Below, piece after piece: positions 53,999 through 63,743 of a DNA stretch of 64,000 nt. The stretch's first letter is position 1. The number at the start of each line of letters is the position of its first letter. This DNA comes from Maribacter litoralis (lineage in GTDB: Bacteria; Bacteroidota; Bacteroidia; Flavobacteriales; Flavobacteriaceae). The notes beneath the pieces were generated by a model that saw nothing but the letters and a program-made list of their open reading frames with translations, did no database searches and had not been told where the DNA came from. Where the stretch lies: the NCBI RefSeq assembly GCF_003075045.1, contig NZ_QCZD01000001.1:806001-870000 (forward strand), in the 5' to 3' direction. Position numbers and translations under genes: made by a program.

Positions 53999-55618
53999 CT
54001 AAATTCCTCGTGATTGTAGTTTGTTTCTAAGTTTGACACCCTTTTCAACGACATCCAATCTGGCTTTTCTTGGGTCTGGTTTTCCAACGGCTTCACCATC
54101 TAACTGTATATCCATGATTTCACCTTCATTTTTAGTATAGACTGGCCAGTTGGATAATCCATCTCCATTCGGGTTTCCGGTCTTGGCGAAATTTACCCAG
54201 TATCCGTTCATAAGTTCCGCCACCTTCTTGTCCTCTGGAGTGGTCTCGGGATTGCCCCAACGTGCATCAAGATTATTAAACACATAGCCAACTTCGGAAC
54301 CATGGCCGGCACCATATTTCATTCTTTCCTTCATAGGTTCGGGTACAAACCCAAAATGGTAAATAAACGTGGGTTCACCTTGTTCCGCGAAAGCTCTTGC
54401 GGCAAAACGTCCTGGTTCTCCCCACACCCAATCGGTATTGAACTTGGTAATCACCTCTTCGAATGCTTTGCTTCCATCAGGATCATAGGCAGCTTGTGCT
54501 TCCTCCTTAAACTCGCCAAAAAGTGAAAATAGTTCCTCTTTTGTTTTACTGTTGTTGACAAAACTACCTCCGATTTCGGCGCTGTTAGAACCGATCATCA
54601 ACGGTATTTGCATTTGTCTACCAGCGTTGTAGGCACTTTCAGCTGTTTCTACCACCAACGAACCGTCCAAAATAGGTCCTGAATACGTTCTTGGACCACC
54701 TTCACCATCCGTTTCCTGACCGCTATCCACAATTTCTTCCACTGGCAATGCCCGTAGCTTGGCCAAGGCATCGGCATCCGTACCTTCTATACCCTGTTTT
54801 TTGGCAAAGTTAATTCCAATGGTCTCCGCGGAAACGGGATAAAAAGGGGAGGCATTTTCCTCCTGTATAGGCCTTCCGGTAAGGACACCGTCACGGGCAC
54901 CACCAGATTCACTTATGGCCTTATGGAAAAGTCCCTTCGCATCTGGAATCGTTATTAAAGAGTGTACGGATACTCCACCTGCGGAAAAGCCGAATATGGT
55001 TACGTTATCAGGATTACCACCAAAAGCGGCAATGTTCTTTTGCACCCATTGCAGCGCTGCAATTTGGTCCATATAGGCGTAACTGCCTTTATATTCTTCA
55101 GGATGTTCGGCGCTCAACGCTGGAAATGCAAAATGCCCCAAACGACCCAAACGGTAATTGATGGTGATTAAAACCACTCCCTTCTTCGCAAATTCATCAC
55201 CCGCGATTCCAGCTCCGGAACCACTTCCACCAACGAATCCTCCACCATGAATCCAAACCATGACGGGCAGGTTCGCACCCGTATTTGCATCCGCCGGTTT
55301 CCAAATATTAAGGTACAGGCAATCCTCGGATGAACCTTCACTAATGGTTCCCGGTGCCCCGCCCCATCCGGACTGAGCACAGTTGGCACCATATTCCGTG
55401 GCATCCAATTCACCTTCCCAGGGGGATAATGGTTGAGGGGCTCTCCAACGAAACTCACCAACTGGAGGAGCCGCAAAGGGTATTCCTTTAAAGCTATCAA
55501 CACCATCTTCATAGACGCCTCGAATTACCCCTAATTCGGTCTTTACTTTGGGTGTACTTTCTTGCGCGGAAATAGTAACTCCAAGGAGTACCAACAATCC
55601 TAATATGTATTTTTTCAT
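53999..55618 (-). CDS. Carboxylesterase type B
   Basis: 539 residues with a signal peptide (1-18). Serine nucleophile in GFSAGG (about residue 208-213), the GGGFVGGSG oxyanion-hole loop (about 130-138), EDCLYLNIW (about 105-113), and the catalytic His in GAGHGSEVGYVF (about 435). This matches the para-nitrobenzyl esterase/carboxylesterase type B family. It hydrolyses ester substrates at the periplasm. Substrate unknown. Confidence 0.92.
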   Translation of the reverse strand: MKKYILGLLVLLGVTISAQESTPKVKTELGVIRGVYEDGVDSFKGIPFAAPPVGEFRWRAPQPLSPWEGELDATEYGANCAQSGWGGAPGTISEGSSEDCLYLNIWKPADANTGANLPVMVWIHGGGFVGGSGSGAGIAGDEFAKKGVVLITINYRLGRLGHFAFPALSAEHPEEYKGSYAYMDQIAALQWVQKNIAAFGGNPDNVTIFGFSAGGVSVHSLITIPDAKGLFHKAISESGGARDGVLTGRPIQEENASPFYPVSAETIGINFAKKQGIEGTDADALAKLRALPVEEIVDSGQETDGEGGPRTYSGPILDGSLVVETAESAYNAGRQMQIPLMIGSNSAEIGGSFVNNSKTKEELFSLFGEFKEEAQAAYDPDGSKAFEEVITKFNTDWVWGEPGRFAARAFAEQGEPTFIYHFGFVPEPMKERMKYGAGHGSEVGYVFNNLDARWGNPETTPEDKKVAELMNGYWVNFAKTGNPNGDGLSNWPVYTKNEGEIMDIQLDGEAVGKPDPRKARLDVVEKGVKLRNKLQSRGI

Positions 55619-55648
55619 TTGAGTGTTTATTAAGTTGCGTTGTTCAAG

Positions 55649-56095
55649 TTATTCCCTTGTCATTGTTTTGCTAAAGGTCAGATCGGCCAATTTCCAAGTG
55701 TTATCCTCCTTTACATAAACCTCCGTTACCATAAAGGGATTGGTCACTTCATTACTGCCTACTACGGCCAAGAGTGTAATTTGGTTCCAAAGTATAACGG
55801 TATTATCATTCAAGACTTCGACCATGACTTCATGGACATCAGCTTTTTTATAGTGGATGAACCCACCTCTAATGATTTCTACTTCGCGGTCCTTTCCCCA
55901 TGTGCCGCCCATGTGGACGAACTTGGCTTTATCATGAAAAAGGCCTTCCAATTTATCGGCATCCTTATCGGCCATCCATTGCCATTTATGAATGGACAGC
56001 TCTCTGATTTCCTTTTCTAAATCAGTCGATTGGGCAAGGGCGACTTTTCCTGTGATGAGCATAACTAATAGACTTAGTATTATTTTCCTGTTCAT
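55649..56095 (-). CDS. Exported NTF2-fold (SnoaL/DUF4440-type) protein
   Basis: 148 residues with a signal peptide (about 1-21). The mature part is one NTF2-fold domain: IRELSIHKWQWMADKDADKL, then HEVMVEVLNDNTVILWNQITL, then a final WKLADLTF strand. It is about half identical by eye to the C-terminal domain of the protein encoded at 56122, so the two arose by duplication. Such domains bind small molecules or act as isomerases; the role here is unknown. Confidence 0.8.
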   Translation of the reverse strand: MNRKIILSLLVMLITGKVALAQSTDLEKEIRELSIHKWQWMADKDADKLEGLFHDKAKFVHMGGTWGKDREVEIIRGGFIHYKKADVHEVMVEVLNDNTVILWNQITLLAVVGSNEVTNPFMVTEVYVKEDNTWKLADLTFSKTMTRE

Positions 56096-56121
56096 TTTTA
56101 TAAATTATTTGTTCTGAAGTA

Positions 56122-56967
56122 TTAATGCGCAATTTCATGGGTATCACGAACGCTGCTAAAGGTAAGGTCCAATAATTTCCAATCGTCGCCTTCTTTTTTA
56201 TAGAATTCGGTCACGGTAAATTCATTGGATACATCGTTACCACGAACATGGGCCGTAAGTGTTATTCTGTTCCAAAGTACCGCGGTATTGTCATCAAAAG
56301 TTTCCACGACCACATCGTGTACATCGGCATTTTTATACCAAATACTTCCCGTCTCGATGATTTCCAATTCCCTGTCCTTTTTCCAGGAGCCGCTCATGTG
56401 TACAAACCTTGATTTGTCATGAAACAAATTGGCCAACTTGTCCACATCCTTTTCGGCCATCCATTTCCATTTGGCTTTAGAAAGTTCCTTGATCTCATTT
56501 TCAAGACTTGAATTGTTAATTTTAGGAAGCGGTATTTTGTTATAATCCTCAACACTAAGTTCATCTGTCCATTTGGTAGGTGTGCTACCACCTATCGCCA
56601 AATAGGTCACTGCACTTTTAGGAGTAGCACCATGCCAATGTTCTACGTTGGGAAGGCATTTGATAACGTCACCAGCTCGCATCACTTGTACTTCCTTTCC
56701 TTTTTCCTGATAAAAACCAACGCCGCTAGTAATCAACAATTGTTGGCCGTCTGGATGTAAATGCCAATTGAGAAATGCTCCAGGTGCTGAAACCGCTTGG
56801 GCTACGTTATGTTTAAAAGTTCCATCGGCATCTACAACATGCGTAAGCCAAATATCACCTGTATGGTGTACGTTTTTCGCTTTTGCCCCCATCGGAAAAA
56901 TAGCTTCTTGCGCAAAGGAAGATATGCTTAGCATACCTATAAACAAGCCTATCAATAATGCTCTCAT
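56122..56967 (-). CDS. Exported cupin and NTF2-fold fusion protein
   Basis: 281 residues. Signal peptide (about 1-19), cupin domain (about 25-150) with NWHLHPDGQQ and HWHGATP as metal-binding His-rich motifs, then an NTF2-fold domain (about 155-275). The cupin half resembles the separate cupin at 59031, and the second half resembles the neighbour at 55649. Likely a metal-dependent small-molecule enzyme or binding protein in the periplasm. It is the first gene after the operator at 57035. Confidence 0.82.
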   Translation of the reverse strand: MRALLIGLFIGMLSISSFAQEAIFPMGAKAKNVHHTGDIWLTHVVDADGTFKHNVAQAVSAPGAFLNWHLHPDGQQLLITSGVGFYQEKGKEVQVMRAGDVIKCLPNVEHWHGATPKSAVTYLAIGGSTPTKWTDELSVEDYNKIPLPKINNSSLENEIKELSKAKWKWMAEKDVDKLANLFHDKSRFVHMSGSWKKDRELEIIETGSIWYKNADVHDVVVETFDDNTAVLWNRITLTAHVRGNDVSNEFTVTEFYKKEGDDWKLLDLTFSSVRDTHEIAH

Positions 56968-57034
56968 TTTGTTTTATTTAATTGATTTAGATTATAAATT
57001 ACCTTTTCCAAAGCTATGGTATAATTCATAGGAT

Positions 57035-57077
57035 AGGCTTACCACAATTACGGATTCACCTACCATTATTACGGATT
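57035..57077. promoter_or_regulatory. AraC-type operator, copy 1
   Basis: A 43-bp block identical in 37 of 43 bases to 62466-62508. It contains two half-sites TACC-N2-WATTACGG with the TACC parts 21 bp apart, the spacing of AraC-family direct repeats. It is 68 bp upstream of the cupin-NTF2 gene on the minus strand and before the AraC fragment at 57261. Confidence 0.68.
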
Positions 57078-57260
57078 ACAGGGGTATAAACCCTTTGTTC
57101 ACAAAGTATTAACTAAATTCGAACAATAGTTTTCTTCTCTGTCCAACACAAAAGATTAGATATGGGTCGATGATTATTGTTTGAAATTTAAATTTAGGTA
57201 CAGTGTACCCACTTAATGGTGAACATGATTTAACAGAAAGAAGTTAGATGAAAGAAAAAC
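57078..57260. other. Degenerate stretch between operator copy 1 and the AraC remnant
   Basis: 183 bp with no gene. It holds a small perfect palindrome (GGTACA-G-TGTACC around 57197). By position it corresponds to where the N-terminal part of the AraC gene would have been, but almost nothing recognisable remains. Confidence 0.4.
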
Positions 57261-57423
57261 ATACAGAACACCCTTGTTCAAGTAGCGAAACAAAAAATAT
57301 TCGATCCGGATAAATCACTTAGTGAAATAATGTATGAACTTGGTTTTAAATACTCGCAACATTTTACAAGGCTTTTCAAAAAAAGGTGGCTATACTCCAC
57401 AGGAGTACCGGATGTTGAATTAA
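57261..57423 (+). pseudogene. AraC regulator gene remnant (C-terminal HTH)
   Basis: Plus-strand translation gives IQNTLVQVAKQKIFDPDK, then LSEIMYELGFKYSQHFTRLF, which aligns with IQNKLIEVAKERVFDPSK and LSEIAYELGFKYPQHFTRLF of the intact AraC at 62572. After FKKR a frameshift occurs; the shifted frame then reads GYTPQEYRMLN and ends at TAA 57421-57423. All of the N-terminal sensor domain is gone. Confidence 0.85.
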
Positions 57424-57460
57424 TAGTTTCCAGCATCCAAAGTTATTCGCCCATTTCGAA

Positions 57461-57892
57461 CTAGAACTTGTATTTTTTAAAAACCATCGACATCGATTCA
57501 GGATCAATAGCTTCCATATCAATCAGTTTTAAATCTTTTACCATTTCTGCTGTGGTTGTTTTATACTTTTGAAAATGAGGTGTTTTCAAATGCAATTCGT
57601 AAGCCTCCTTATTGGCATAAATTTCCAAAAGTCGTATCTGTGTAGGATTTTGCTTTTGAAACATGGGGTAAATGCAGATTACCCCGGGCTCCAGCCTAAG
57701 TGATGCTTCCGATTCCTCTTTGAGTATCTCCAAATATTCATCCAGATAGTCCGTCCCAATTTCAAGTTCCGCAATGCGAACCATCATTTTCCCTTGATCA
57801 GTATCCGCTTTTAGGGTATCATCGCTTTGCCCGAAACCAAGTAAAGACAGATGCAGTAATACCAATAAAAGCCCCAATTTTTTAGTCAACAT
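57461..57892 (-). CDS. Exported antibiotic-biosynthesis-monooxygenase-type protein
   Basis: 143 residues, with a signal peptide (about 1-21). The mature part is one ABM dimeric alpha/beta-barrel: MVRIAELEIGTDYLDEY, LRLEPGVICIYP, and YELHLKTPHFQKYKTTT. Members such as YgiN oxidise quinols or heterocycles without cofactor. It is followed after 4 bp in genome order by the hydrolase gene that precedes it in transcription. Specific reaction unknown. Confidence 0.82.
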   Translation of the reverse strand: MLTKKLGLLLVLLHLSLLGFGQSDDTLKADTDQGKMMVRIAELEIGTDYLDEYLEILKEESEASLRLEPGVICIYPMFQKQNPTQIRLLEIYANKEAYELHLKTPHFQKYKTTTAEMVKDLKLIDMEAIDPESMSMVFKKYKF

Positions 57893-57896
57893 AGTG

Positions 57897-58994
57897 TCAT
57901 TTTTTATCCAATCCTTTTTCTTTTAGCCATTCCGCTAACAATACGGCCACCTTTTCATTGTTCAGGTCGGACATCGGAAAGTGTGTATTTCCCTTAAGAC
58001 CCTTTTCTGGAAGGTGTACCAAGGTGACATCACCTCCATGATTGTTCACCGTGGCCGTCCAAAGCTTTGCCATTTGCAAGGCGGCGCGCCATTGTTCCTG
58101 CCCAGGATGCGCTACAGGTTCGTTGGGTATATAATCCCCATAATAGATAACAATGGGTATTTCCGTCAATCGTTTAAACGCTGTCTTGGGTACGCTTCTC
58201 GCACTTAAAGCTCCTCCCACATAGGGGATGGTCTCAGGGACTTCGCCTTCTGGAAAGACAAAATTACTACCGGGTTCATAGGATGCAATGCCTTTGATGT
58301 TCCCATTTTTTAAGGCCGTCAACCAACCTTGGCCGCCACTATGGGAATGGGTGACCAAAACACCAGGTCCAATCTTATCGAACAGCGTGGAAACCGCCTC
58401 TATGTTAAGGTTGATGTTTAATGGTCCCGTATCCGGTGTAATTTGCCTAAAGAACTGGTTCAACGCCCCTGGGTCTTCGGAAAACTGAACATCTGGATAA
58501 AATGTGCTTCCCGTCCCCAATCTGAATATCCCAAACCACAATTGATCATCCGTGGCTGCCGAAATCGTAGTAGGTTCCGTGCTCCTCCCTGATAATCCTC
58601 TACGGGGCTGGTCAATAAGGTATATGGGAAAATTACGCCTTAAAAATAGCGTTTGAAACCCCTCTCTGCCATCTGGGGTCGTTTGCCAGGTACGCATGCT
58701 CTGTCCATACCCATGCCAAAAAACCAAAGGTAATTTTTTTGCACTATCAGGAATTTGATAAAAAACAGTGGCATGGTCTCCATGCAAGGTTTGTCCTTCG
58801 GTAGCCTGATTGGAAGGATTAAATGAGCCATGGGCAACTGGGTCAAAAGTACCAGGGCTGGTTTTAACGCTACCACCCACGGTAAAACTGCCTTGTTCTA
58901 CAAGGGTAATGGGCTGCTTTTGAGCATAAACATCATTTACCAATAATTGAACAATTAAAAGCAATAACAATGTTGTCTTGATATTTTTCATCAC
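57897..58994 (-). CDS. Exported alpha/beta hydrolase
   Basis: 365 residues. Signal peptide (about 1-24), then a single alpha/beta-hydrolase domain: oxyanion loop WHGYGQS (about 93-99), nucleophile Ser in VTHSHSGG (about 218), and a late His in GNTHFPMSD. Substrate unknown. It lies 4 bp upstream of the ABM gene and 36 bp after the cupin gene; all are on the minus strand and likely one transcript. Confidence 0.85.
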   Translation of the reverse strand: MMKNIKTTLLLLLIVQLLVNDVYAQKQPITLVEQGSFTVGGSVKTSPGTFDPVAHGSFNPSNQATEGQTLHGDHATVFYQIPDSAKKLPLVFWHGYGQSMRTWQTTPDGREGFQTLFLRRNFPIYLIDQPRRGLSGRSTEPTTISAATDDQLWFGIFRLGTGSTFYPDVQFSEDPGALNQFFRQITPDTGPLNINLNIEAVSTLFDKIGPGVLVTHSHSGGQGWLTALKNGNIKGIASYEPGSNFVFPEGEVPETIPYVGGALSARSVPKTAFKRLTEIPIVIYYGDYIPNEPVAHPGQEQWRAALQMAKLWTATVNNHGGDVTLVHLPEKGLKGNTHFPMSDLNNEKVAVLLAEWLKEKGLDKK

Positions 58995-59030
58995 TAAGAT
59001 TTTATTAATTTAAAAGTATAGAGGTACTTC

Positions 59031-59522
59031 TTAATTTCTATTTAAATATTGTTCTTCGGTCACAGGATCTAGCCATTCCGTTGGACCGTCAACTCTGCTT
59101 GTTATAGCTATTTGTATGAACGGTTTTTCTGCGCTTGCACCGTGCCAATGCGGGGTGTTTGCAGGGCATTTGACCACATCGCCTTTTCGTAGTATTCTTT
59201 TCTCACTACCTTTTTCCTGATAATAGCCTTCGCCATCTAAAGACATAATAATCTGTCCGTTGGGATGTGAATGCCAGTTGGACCTAGCCCCAGGATCAAA
59301 GGTTACCGTTCCAACTGAATTTTGGTTCACACTATCCGCCATCACTTGCATATGTACCCATACATCCCCAATGAAATTATTGTTCGTGACCTTTTCCCCT
59401 TTAGGGAAAATCAATTCTTGTTGGGAATTCAAATCGACAGTTTGATTTTTCTCGGCTGCTTGCTTGCAGGAAAATATAAATGTTACCATCAATATAATCG
59501 CTAAAAGATTTTTTCTGTTCAT
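59031..59522 (-). CDS. Exported cupin lipoprotein
   Basis: 163 residues. Lipoprotein-type signal with Cys about 19 (TFIFSCK). Cupin domain with NWHSHPNGQ and PHWHGAS His motifs, as in the cupin half of the fusion at 56122. Its ATG overlaps the stop of the preceding hydrolase by ATGA. Probable metal-dependent enzyme attached to the membrane facing the periplasm. Confidence 0.83.
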   Translation of the reverse strand: MNRKNLLAIILMVTFIFSCKQAAEKNQTVDLNSQQELIFPKGEKVTNNNFIGDVWVHMQVMADSVNQNSVGTVTFDPGARSNWHSHPNGQIIMSLDGEGYYQEKGSEKRILRKGDVVKCPANTPHWHGASAEKPFIQIAITSRVDGPTEWLDPVTEEQYLNRN

Positions 59523-60577
59523 AGGTCTGTAGTTGAAAGATGGTTTTGGTAAAAGTCCACTAATTTATTTACTGCTTGATTCACATATTCTGGCTTCCAA
59601 TAGGTTTCTATATGCGTTGCACCTTCGATAAGGAACAATTCCTTGCTTTTCGCATTGGTCGCCTTTGGAAAAGCATCTAAGGTCAAATATAATGTTTGGG
59701 CATTGCTGCCAGCAATCATTAATAAAGGTTGGTCTATGAGCTCAATATCGTCGGTAGCATTCCAGGCCATTAAATCCATTAAACTGCTTGTGGTGTAAAG
59801 AAACGTCGAATTGGGGTGGGCGTGGGTCCTAAAATAATATTCATAGCCTTGACGATAAAAAAGCGTTGAAACTTTTGCTAGTTCTTCGTCGGTAATACCG
59901 TCTACTCCGGAATAAACAATTTCGCCGCCTCCAGCCTCCTGTTCTCTTGCCTTTGAAGCTTGCTTTAGCCTTTCTTGAATGGTCGAAATCTGCGAATTCA
60001 AAAAGCCATTTTTTCGTACAATTCCTGTATTGAACATACTCAGGGTTGCCACTGCTTTAAACCGTTTATCGGATTGAACCGCTTTCAACGTATAGCCTCC
60101 GCCGCCACAAATGCCCAAAGCACCTAAACGTTCTCTATCGACCCCAGGATACTGTGAAATAAAATCGGCCATTCCTCGGATATCTTCTGTACGAAATTGG
60201 GGTTTGTCCATATGGCGTGGCTGGCCCCCACTTGCACCCTGATAGGCAGCATCTGCCGTAATGGTAATATAACCGGCCTCTGCCAAATGCTGTGCATATA
60301 GGCCTGCTGTCTGTTCTTTTATCCCTCCGTTAGGATGTGCAATTGTTATTGCCGGATATTTCTTTGTTCGGTCATAATTGGCTGGTGTATAAACATTTGC
60401 CGCAATATCGATTCCGTTCAGTTTATACCTAACGGGAAGTATGTTGACTTTTCCATCCACATTCTCCGTAATTGCTCCCTCATATACCAATCCAAAAGGA
60501 TTTTTCTCGCTTTGTGCCCTAATCGTCTGATGTATTGATAGCATACTCATTAAAATAAATAATCCTAAATATTTCAT
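59519..60577 (-). CDS. Exported dienelactone-hydrolase-like alpha/beta hydrolase
   Basis: 352 residues. Signal peptide (about 1-21), then an alpha/beta-hydrolase with nucleophile elbow GICGGGG (about 155-161): a Cys nucleophile, as in dienelactone hydrolases, rather than Ser. A late His lies in EGATHIETYW. The Asp of the triad is not certain. Overlaps the cupin gene by 4 bp. Substrate unknown. Confidence 0.84.
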   Translation of the reverse strand: MKYLGLFILMSMLSIHQTIRAQSEKNPFGLVYEGAITENVDGKVNILPVRYKLNGIDIAANVYTPANYDRTKKYPAITIAHPNGGIKEQTAGLYAQHLAEAGYITITADAAYQGASGGQPRHMDKPQFRTEDIRGMADFISQYPGVDRERLGALGICGGGGYTLKAVQSDKRFKAVATLSMFNTGIVRKNGFLNSQISTIQERLKQASKAREQEAGGGEIVYSGVDGITDEELAKVSTLFYRQGYEYYFRTHAHPNSTFLYTTSSLMDLMAWNATDDIELIDQPLLMIAGSNAQTLYLTLDAFPKATNAKSKELFLIEGATHIETYWKPEYVNQAVNKLVDFYQNHLSTTDL

Positions 60578-60581
60578 TTCC

Positions 60582-61322
60582 TTACTGCTTTTTAGATTCC
60601 AATAATTCGTTCAATACTTTTTTGGCCGAATCGATTTTTTCTTGATCTACATTTTTCCCCACCACATCCATCAATTCCTTTAATTGAATTGGCGTAATTC
60701 CTTGAATCAAACAGATGTTCATGTGCGAATGCAGCATAGGCTCCACACCGCCGATGGTTGCCAGAACGGAAACCGTGACCAGTTCCCTTTGCCGATAATC
60801 CAAAATGTCTCTGTCGAAAATATCCGCAAACAGATGCTCCTTCAAAAAGACTTCGATAATCGGGGCGAATTGGGCATAATCGGCCGGAGGACCGTCCAAT
60901 TTGGCCTGTACCAAGGTTTCCAAATTCGCTTTGCCCCGTTCGTATTTTGTACGATTATCTTCTATTGGGGTAGCTTCCGCTCCTAGCTGATCTTCAACTC
61001 CTTCGGCCTTGCGTTTGTCCAAAACTTTTATAAACGTCCGTAAACCACGCAAGCTCCTTGGAAATCCACAATAGGCATATAGATGCACCATAACTTCCTT
61101 GATTTCTCTTACGGTCAATCCTGCATCCAGACCTTCCGTTAAAGCGGATTCCAAAGTTTGCAGGTCGCCTTTTGCGGTGAGTGAGGCAATGGCAATTATG
61201 GATTGTTGCTTCGCATCCAAATTCACGATTGTATTATCCTTGGATTGGGCATTCACATGATTTGTGACGCCAAGAAACGCAGTAATCACTATGGCAATAC
61301 CAATTGTTATAAGCTGTTTCAT
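60582..61322 (-). CDS. Exported carboxymuconolactone decarboxylase family protein, two domains
   Basis: 246 residues. Signal peptide (about 1-25), then two CMD domains (about 35-125 and 140-240): LTVREIKEVMVHLYAYCGFPRS and LVTVSVLATIGGVEPMLHSHMNI are the matching elements. The CxxC of AhpD-type reductases is not present, so a decarboxylase or lactone-type activity is more likely. Presence of a signal peptide is unusual in this family. It is 4 bp from the next hydrolase gene in the same transcript. Confidence 0.85.
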   Translation of the reverse strand: MKQLITIGIAIVITAFLGVTNHVNAQSKDNTIVNLDAKQQSIIAIASLTAKGDLQTLESALTEGLDAGLTVREIKEVMVHLYAYCGFPRSLRGLRTFIKVLDKRKAEGVEDQLGAEATPIEDNRTKYERGKANLETLVQAKLDGPPADYAQFAPIIEVFLKEHLFADIFDRDILDYRQRELVTVSVLATIGGVEPMLHSHMNICLIQGITPIQLKELMDVVGKNVDQEKIDSAKKVLNELLESKKQ

Positions 61323-61356
61323 CCTTTTGCTATTATTTTTAATTTTTCGCTACTTA

Positions 61357-62343
<987 letters not shown>

Positions 62344-62465
62344 TTATTTTTTAAAGATTATCCCAATCAGTTCATCATGTTTTAAACTTTACAGATAAAA
62401 ATAGTGGCCGAAATCTTGTTCCCTTTTATCGGTTTGATACAAAAGTAGTGGGTCAAAAACCAAAT

Positions 62466-62508
62466 AGGCTTACCCAAATTACGGTTATACCTACCACTAT
62501 TACGGATT
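62466..62508. promoter_or_regulatory. AraC-type operator, copy 2
   Basis: A 43-bp block matching 57035-57077 in 37 of 43 bases, with the same two TACC-N2-WATTACGG half-sites 21 bp apart. It lies 126 bp before the AKR gene and 64 bp before the AraC gene, in the divergent promoter region between them. Confidence 0.7.
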
Positions 62509-62571
62509 TTCCAATAACCGTTTGAATTACTGGTAATCAATGGCTTATCTTTAACAAAAAATTAGAGGTTA

Positions 62572-63483
62572 ATGAAAAATGTACTGCACATCGACACCGT
62601 TGGAGATTACCTTAATTTGAGAAAACAAGAGGTGTTGCACCCTCTAGTGGGTATTGTTGATTTTGAGGACGTAAACAAAGAAGGCTACGAAAACAAAGAC
62701 TATGATGCCTTCCATTATAATTGCTATGCTGTTTTCTTGAAGGATGCCAAGGGATGCAAAATGCATTACGGAGGGAAGCCATACGATTATGATGAGGGAA
62801 CCCTTGTCTTTATGGCTCCCGGTCAAACCATTGAATTAAGCGGTTTTGACCCTGATTATGTGCCCAAGGGGTATGCAATACTATTCCACCCTGATTTATT
62901 GATAGGTATGGAATTGGGGAAAAAATTGCATAGCTATAGTTTTTTCTCCTATTCAAGTAACGAAGCACTCCATCTTTCCAATAAAGAACGAAAAGTGATT
63001 CTAAGTTTGATCGAAAAAATACAGTTTGAGTTGGAACAAAACTTGGACAAGCACAGTAAAAAGTTGATCGTAGCCAACATTGAACTCTTTTTGGATTATT
63101 GCACTCGTTTTTATGATAGACAATTCATTACACGAGAGGTAGAAAATATAGGTTCTTTGGAGAAATTCGATGTTTTGCTGAGCCAGTACTTTTCATCAGA
63201 TAAACCACAAAAGCATGGCACTCCAACTGTGGGTTACTTTGCGGATCGCTTGCACCTTTCGCCCAACTATTTTGGAGATTTGGTGAAAAAGGAAACGGGA
63301 AAATCTGCCCAAGAGTACATCCAGAACAAGCTGATAGAAGTTGCTAAGGAACGCGTATTTGACCCATCAAAATCTTTAAGTGAGATAGCATATGAATTAG
63401 GGTTTAAATATCCACAACATTTCACAAGGCTCTTTAAACAAAGGGTAGGACATTCGCCCAGTGAATTTCGGAATTTGAACTAG
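62572..63483 (+). CDS. AraC-family transcriptional regulator
   Basis: 303 residues, full length. The N-terminal part (about 1-150) is a cupin-like sensor domain; the C-terminal part (about 205-300) has two HTH motifs, ending in LSEIAYELGFKYPQHFTRLF and GHSPSEFR. It is divergent from the AKR gene, with the operator between the two. Presumed activator of the minus-strand transcripts at 62340 and, through the second operator copy, at 56967. Confidence 0.93.
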   Translation: MKNVLHIDTVGDYLNLRKQEVLHPLVGIVDFEDVNKEGYENKDYDAFHYNCYAVFLKDAKGCKMHYGGKPYDYDEGTLVFMAPGQTIELSGFDPDYVPKGYAILFHPDLLIGMELGKKLHSYSFFSYSSNEALHLSNKERKVILSLIEKIQFELEQNLDKHSKKLIVANIELFLDYCTRFYDRQFITREVENIGSLEKFDVLLSQYFSSDKPQKHGTPTVGYFADRLHLSPNYFGDLVKKETGKSAQEYIQNKLIEVAKERVFDPSKSLSEIAYELGFKYPQHFTRLFKQRVGHSPSEFRNLN

Positions 63484-63515
63484 AACCGAAACTGTCACTA
63501 AAATAAATTTGTCTT

Positions 63516-63743
63516 TCAAACTCCACAATTTCCTCTGGTGTAGTAGCCTTTTGGTAAACGGATATAATCTATTAATACCTGGTTTTTATATGTCATTACC
63601 AAAGGCATAATGGAAACAAAGTTTTTGAAAACTGTACTATTCAATCCATTGGCATCCCCTACGTTGTTAGTTTCAGCAAATAAATTATTGTCTTCACTAA
63701 ATAGTTCATAAATTTTTACAAGATATCTTTTGCCATTACTCAT
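63516..63743 (-). CDS. Short hypothetical protein
   Basis: 75 residues, not recognised. Its ATG comes immediately after the TAA of the preceding frame, so translation would be coupled. It lacks a signal peptide or known motif, and could be the remains of a longer gene or a chance frame. Confidence 0.4.
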   Translation of the reverse strand: MSNGKRYLVKIYELFSEDNNLFAETNNVGDANGLNSTVFKNFVSIMPLVMTYKNQVLIDYIRLPKGYYTRGNCGV

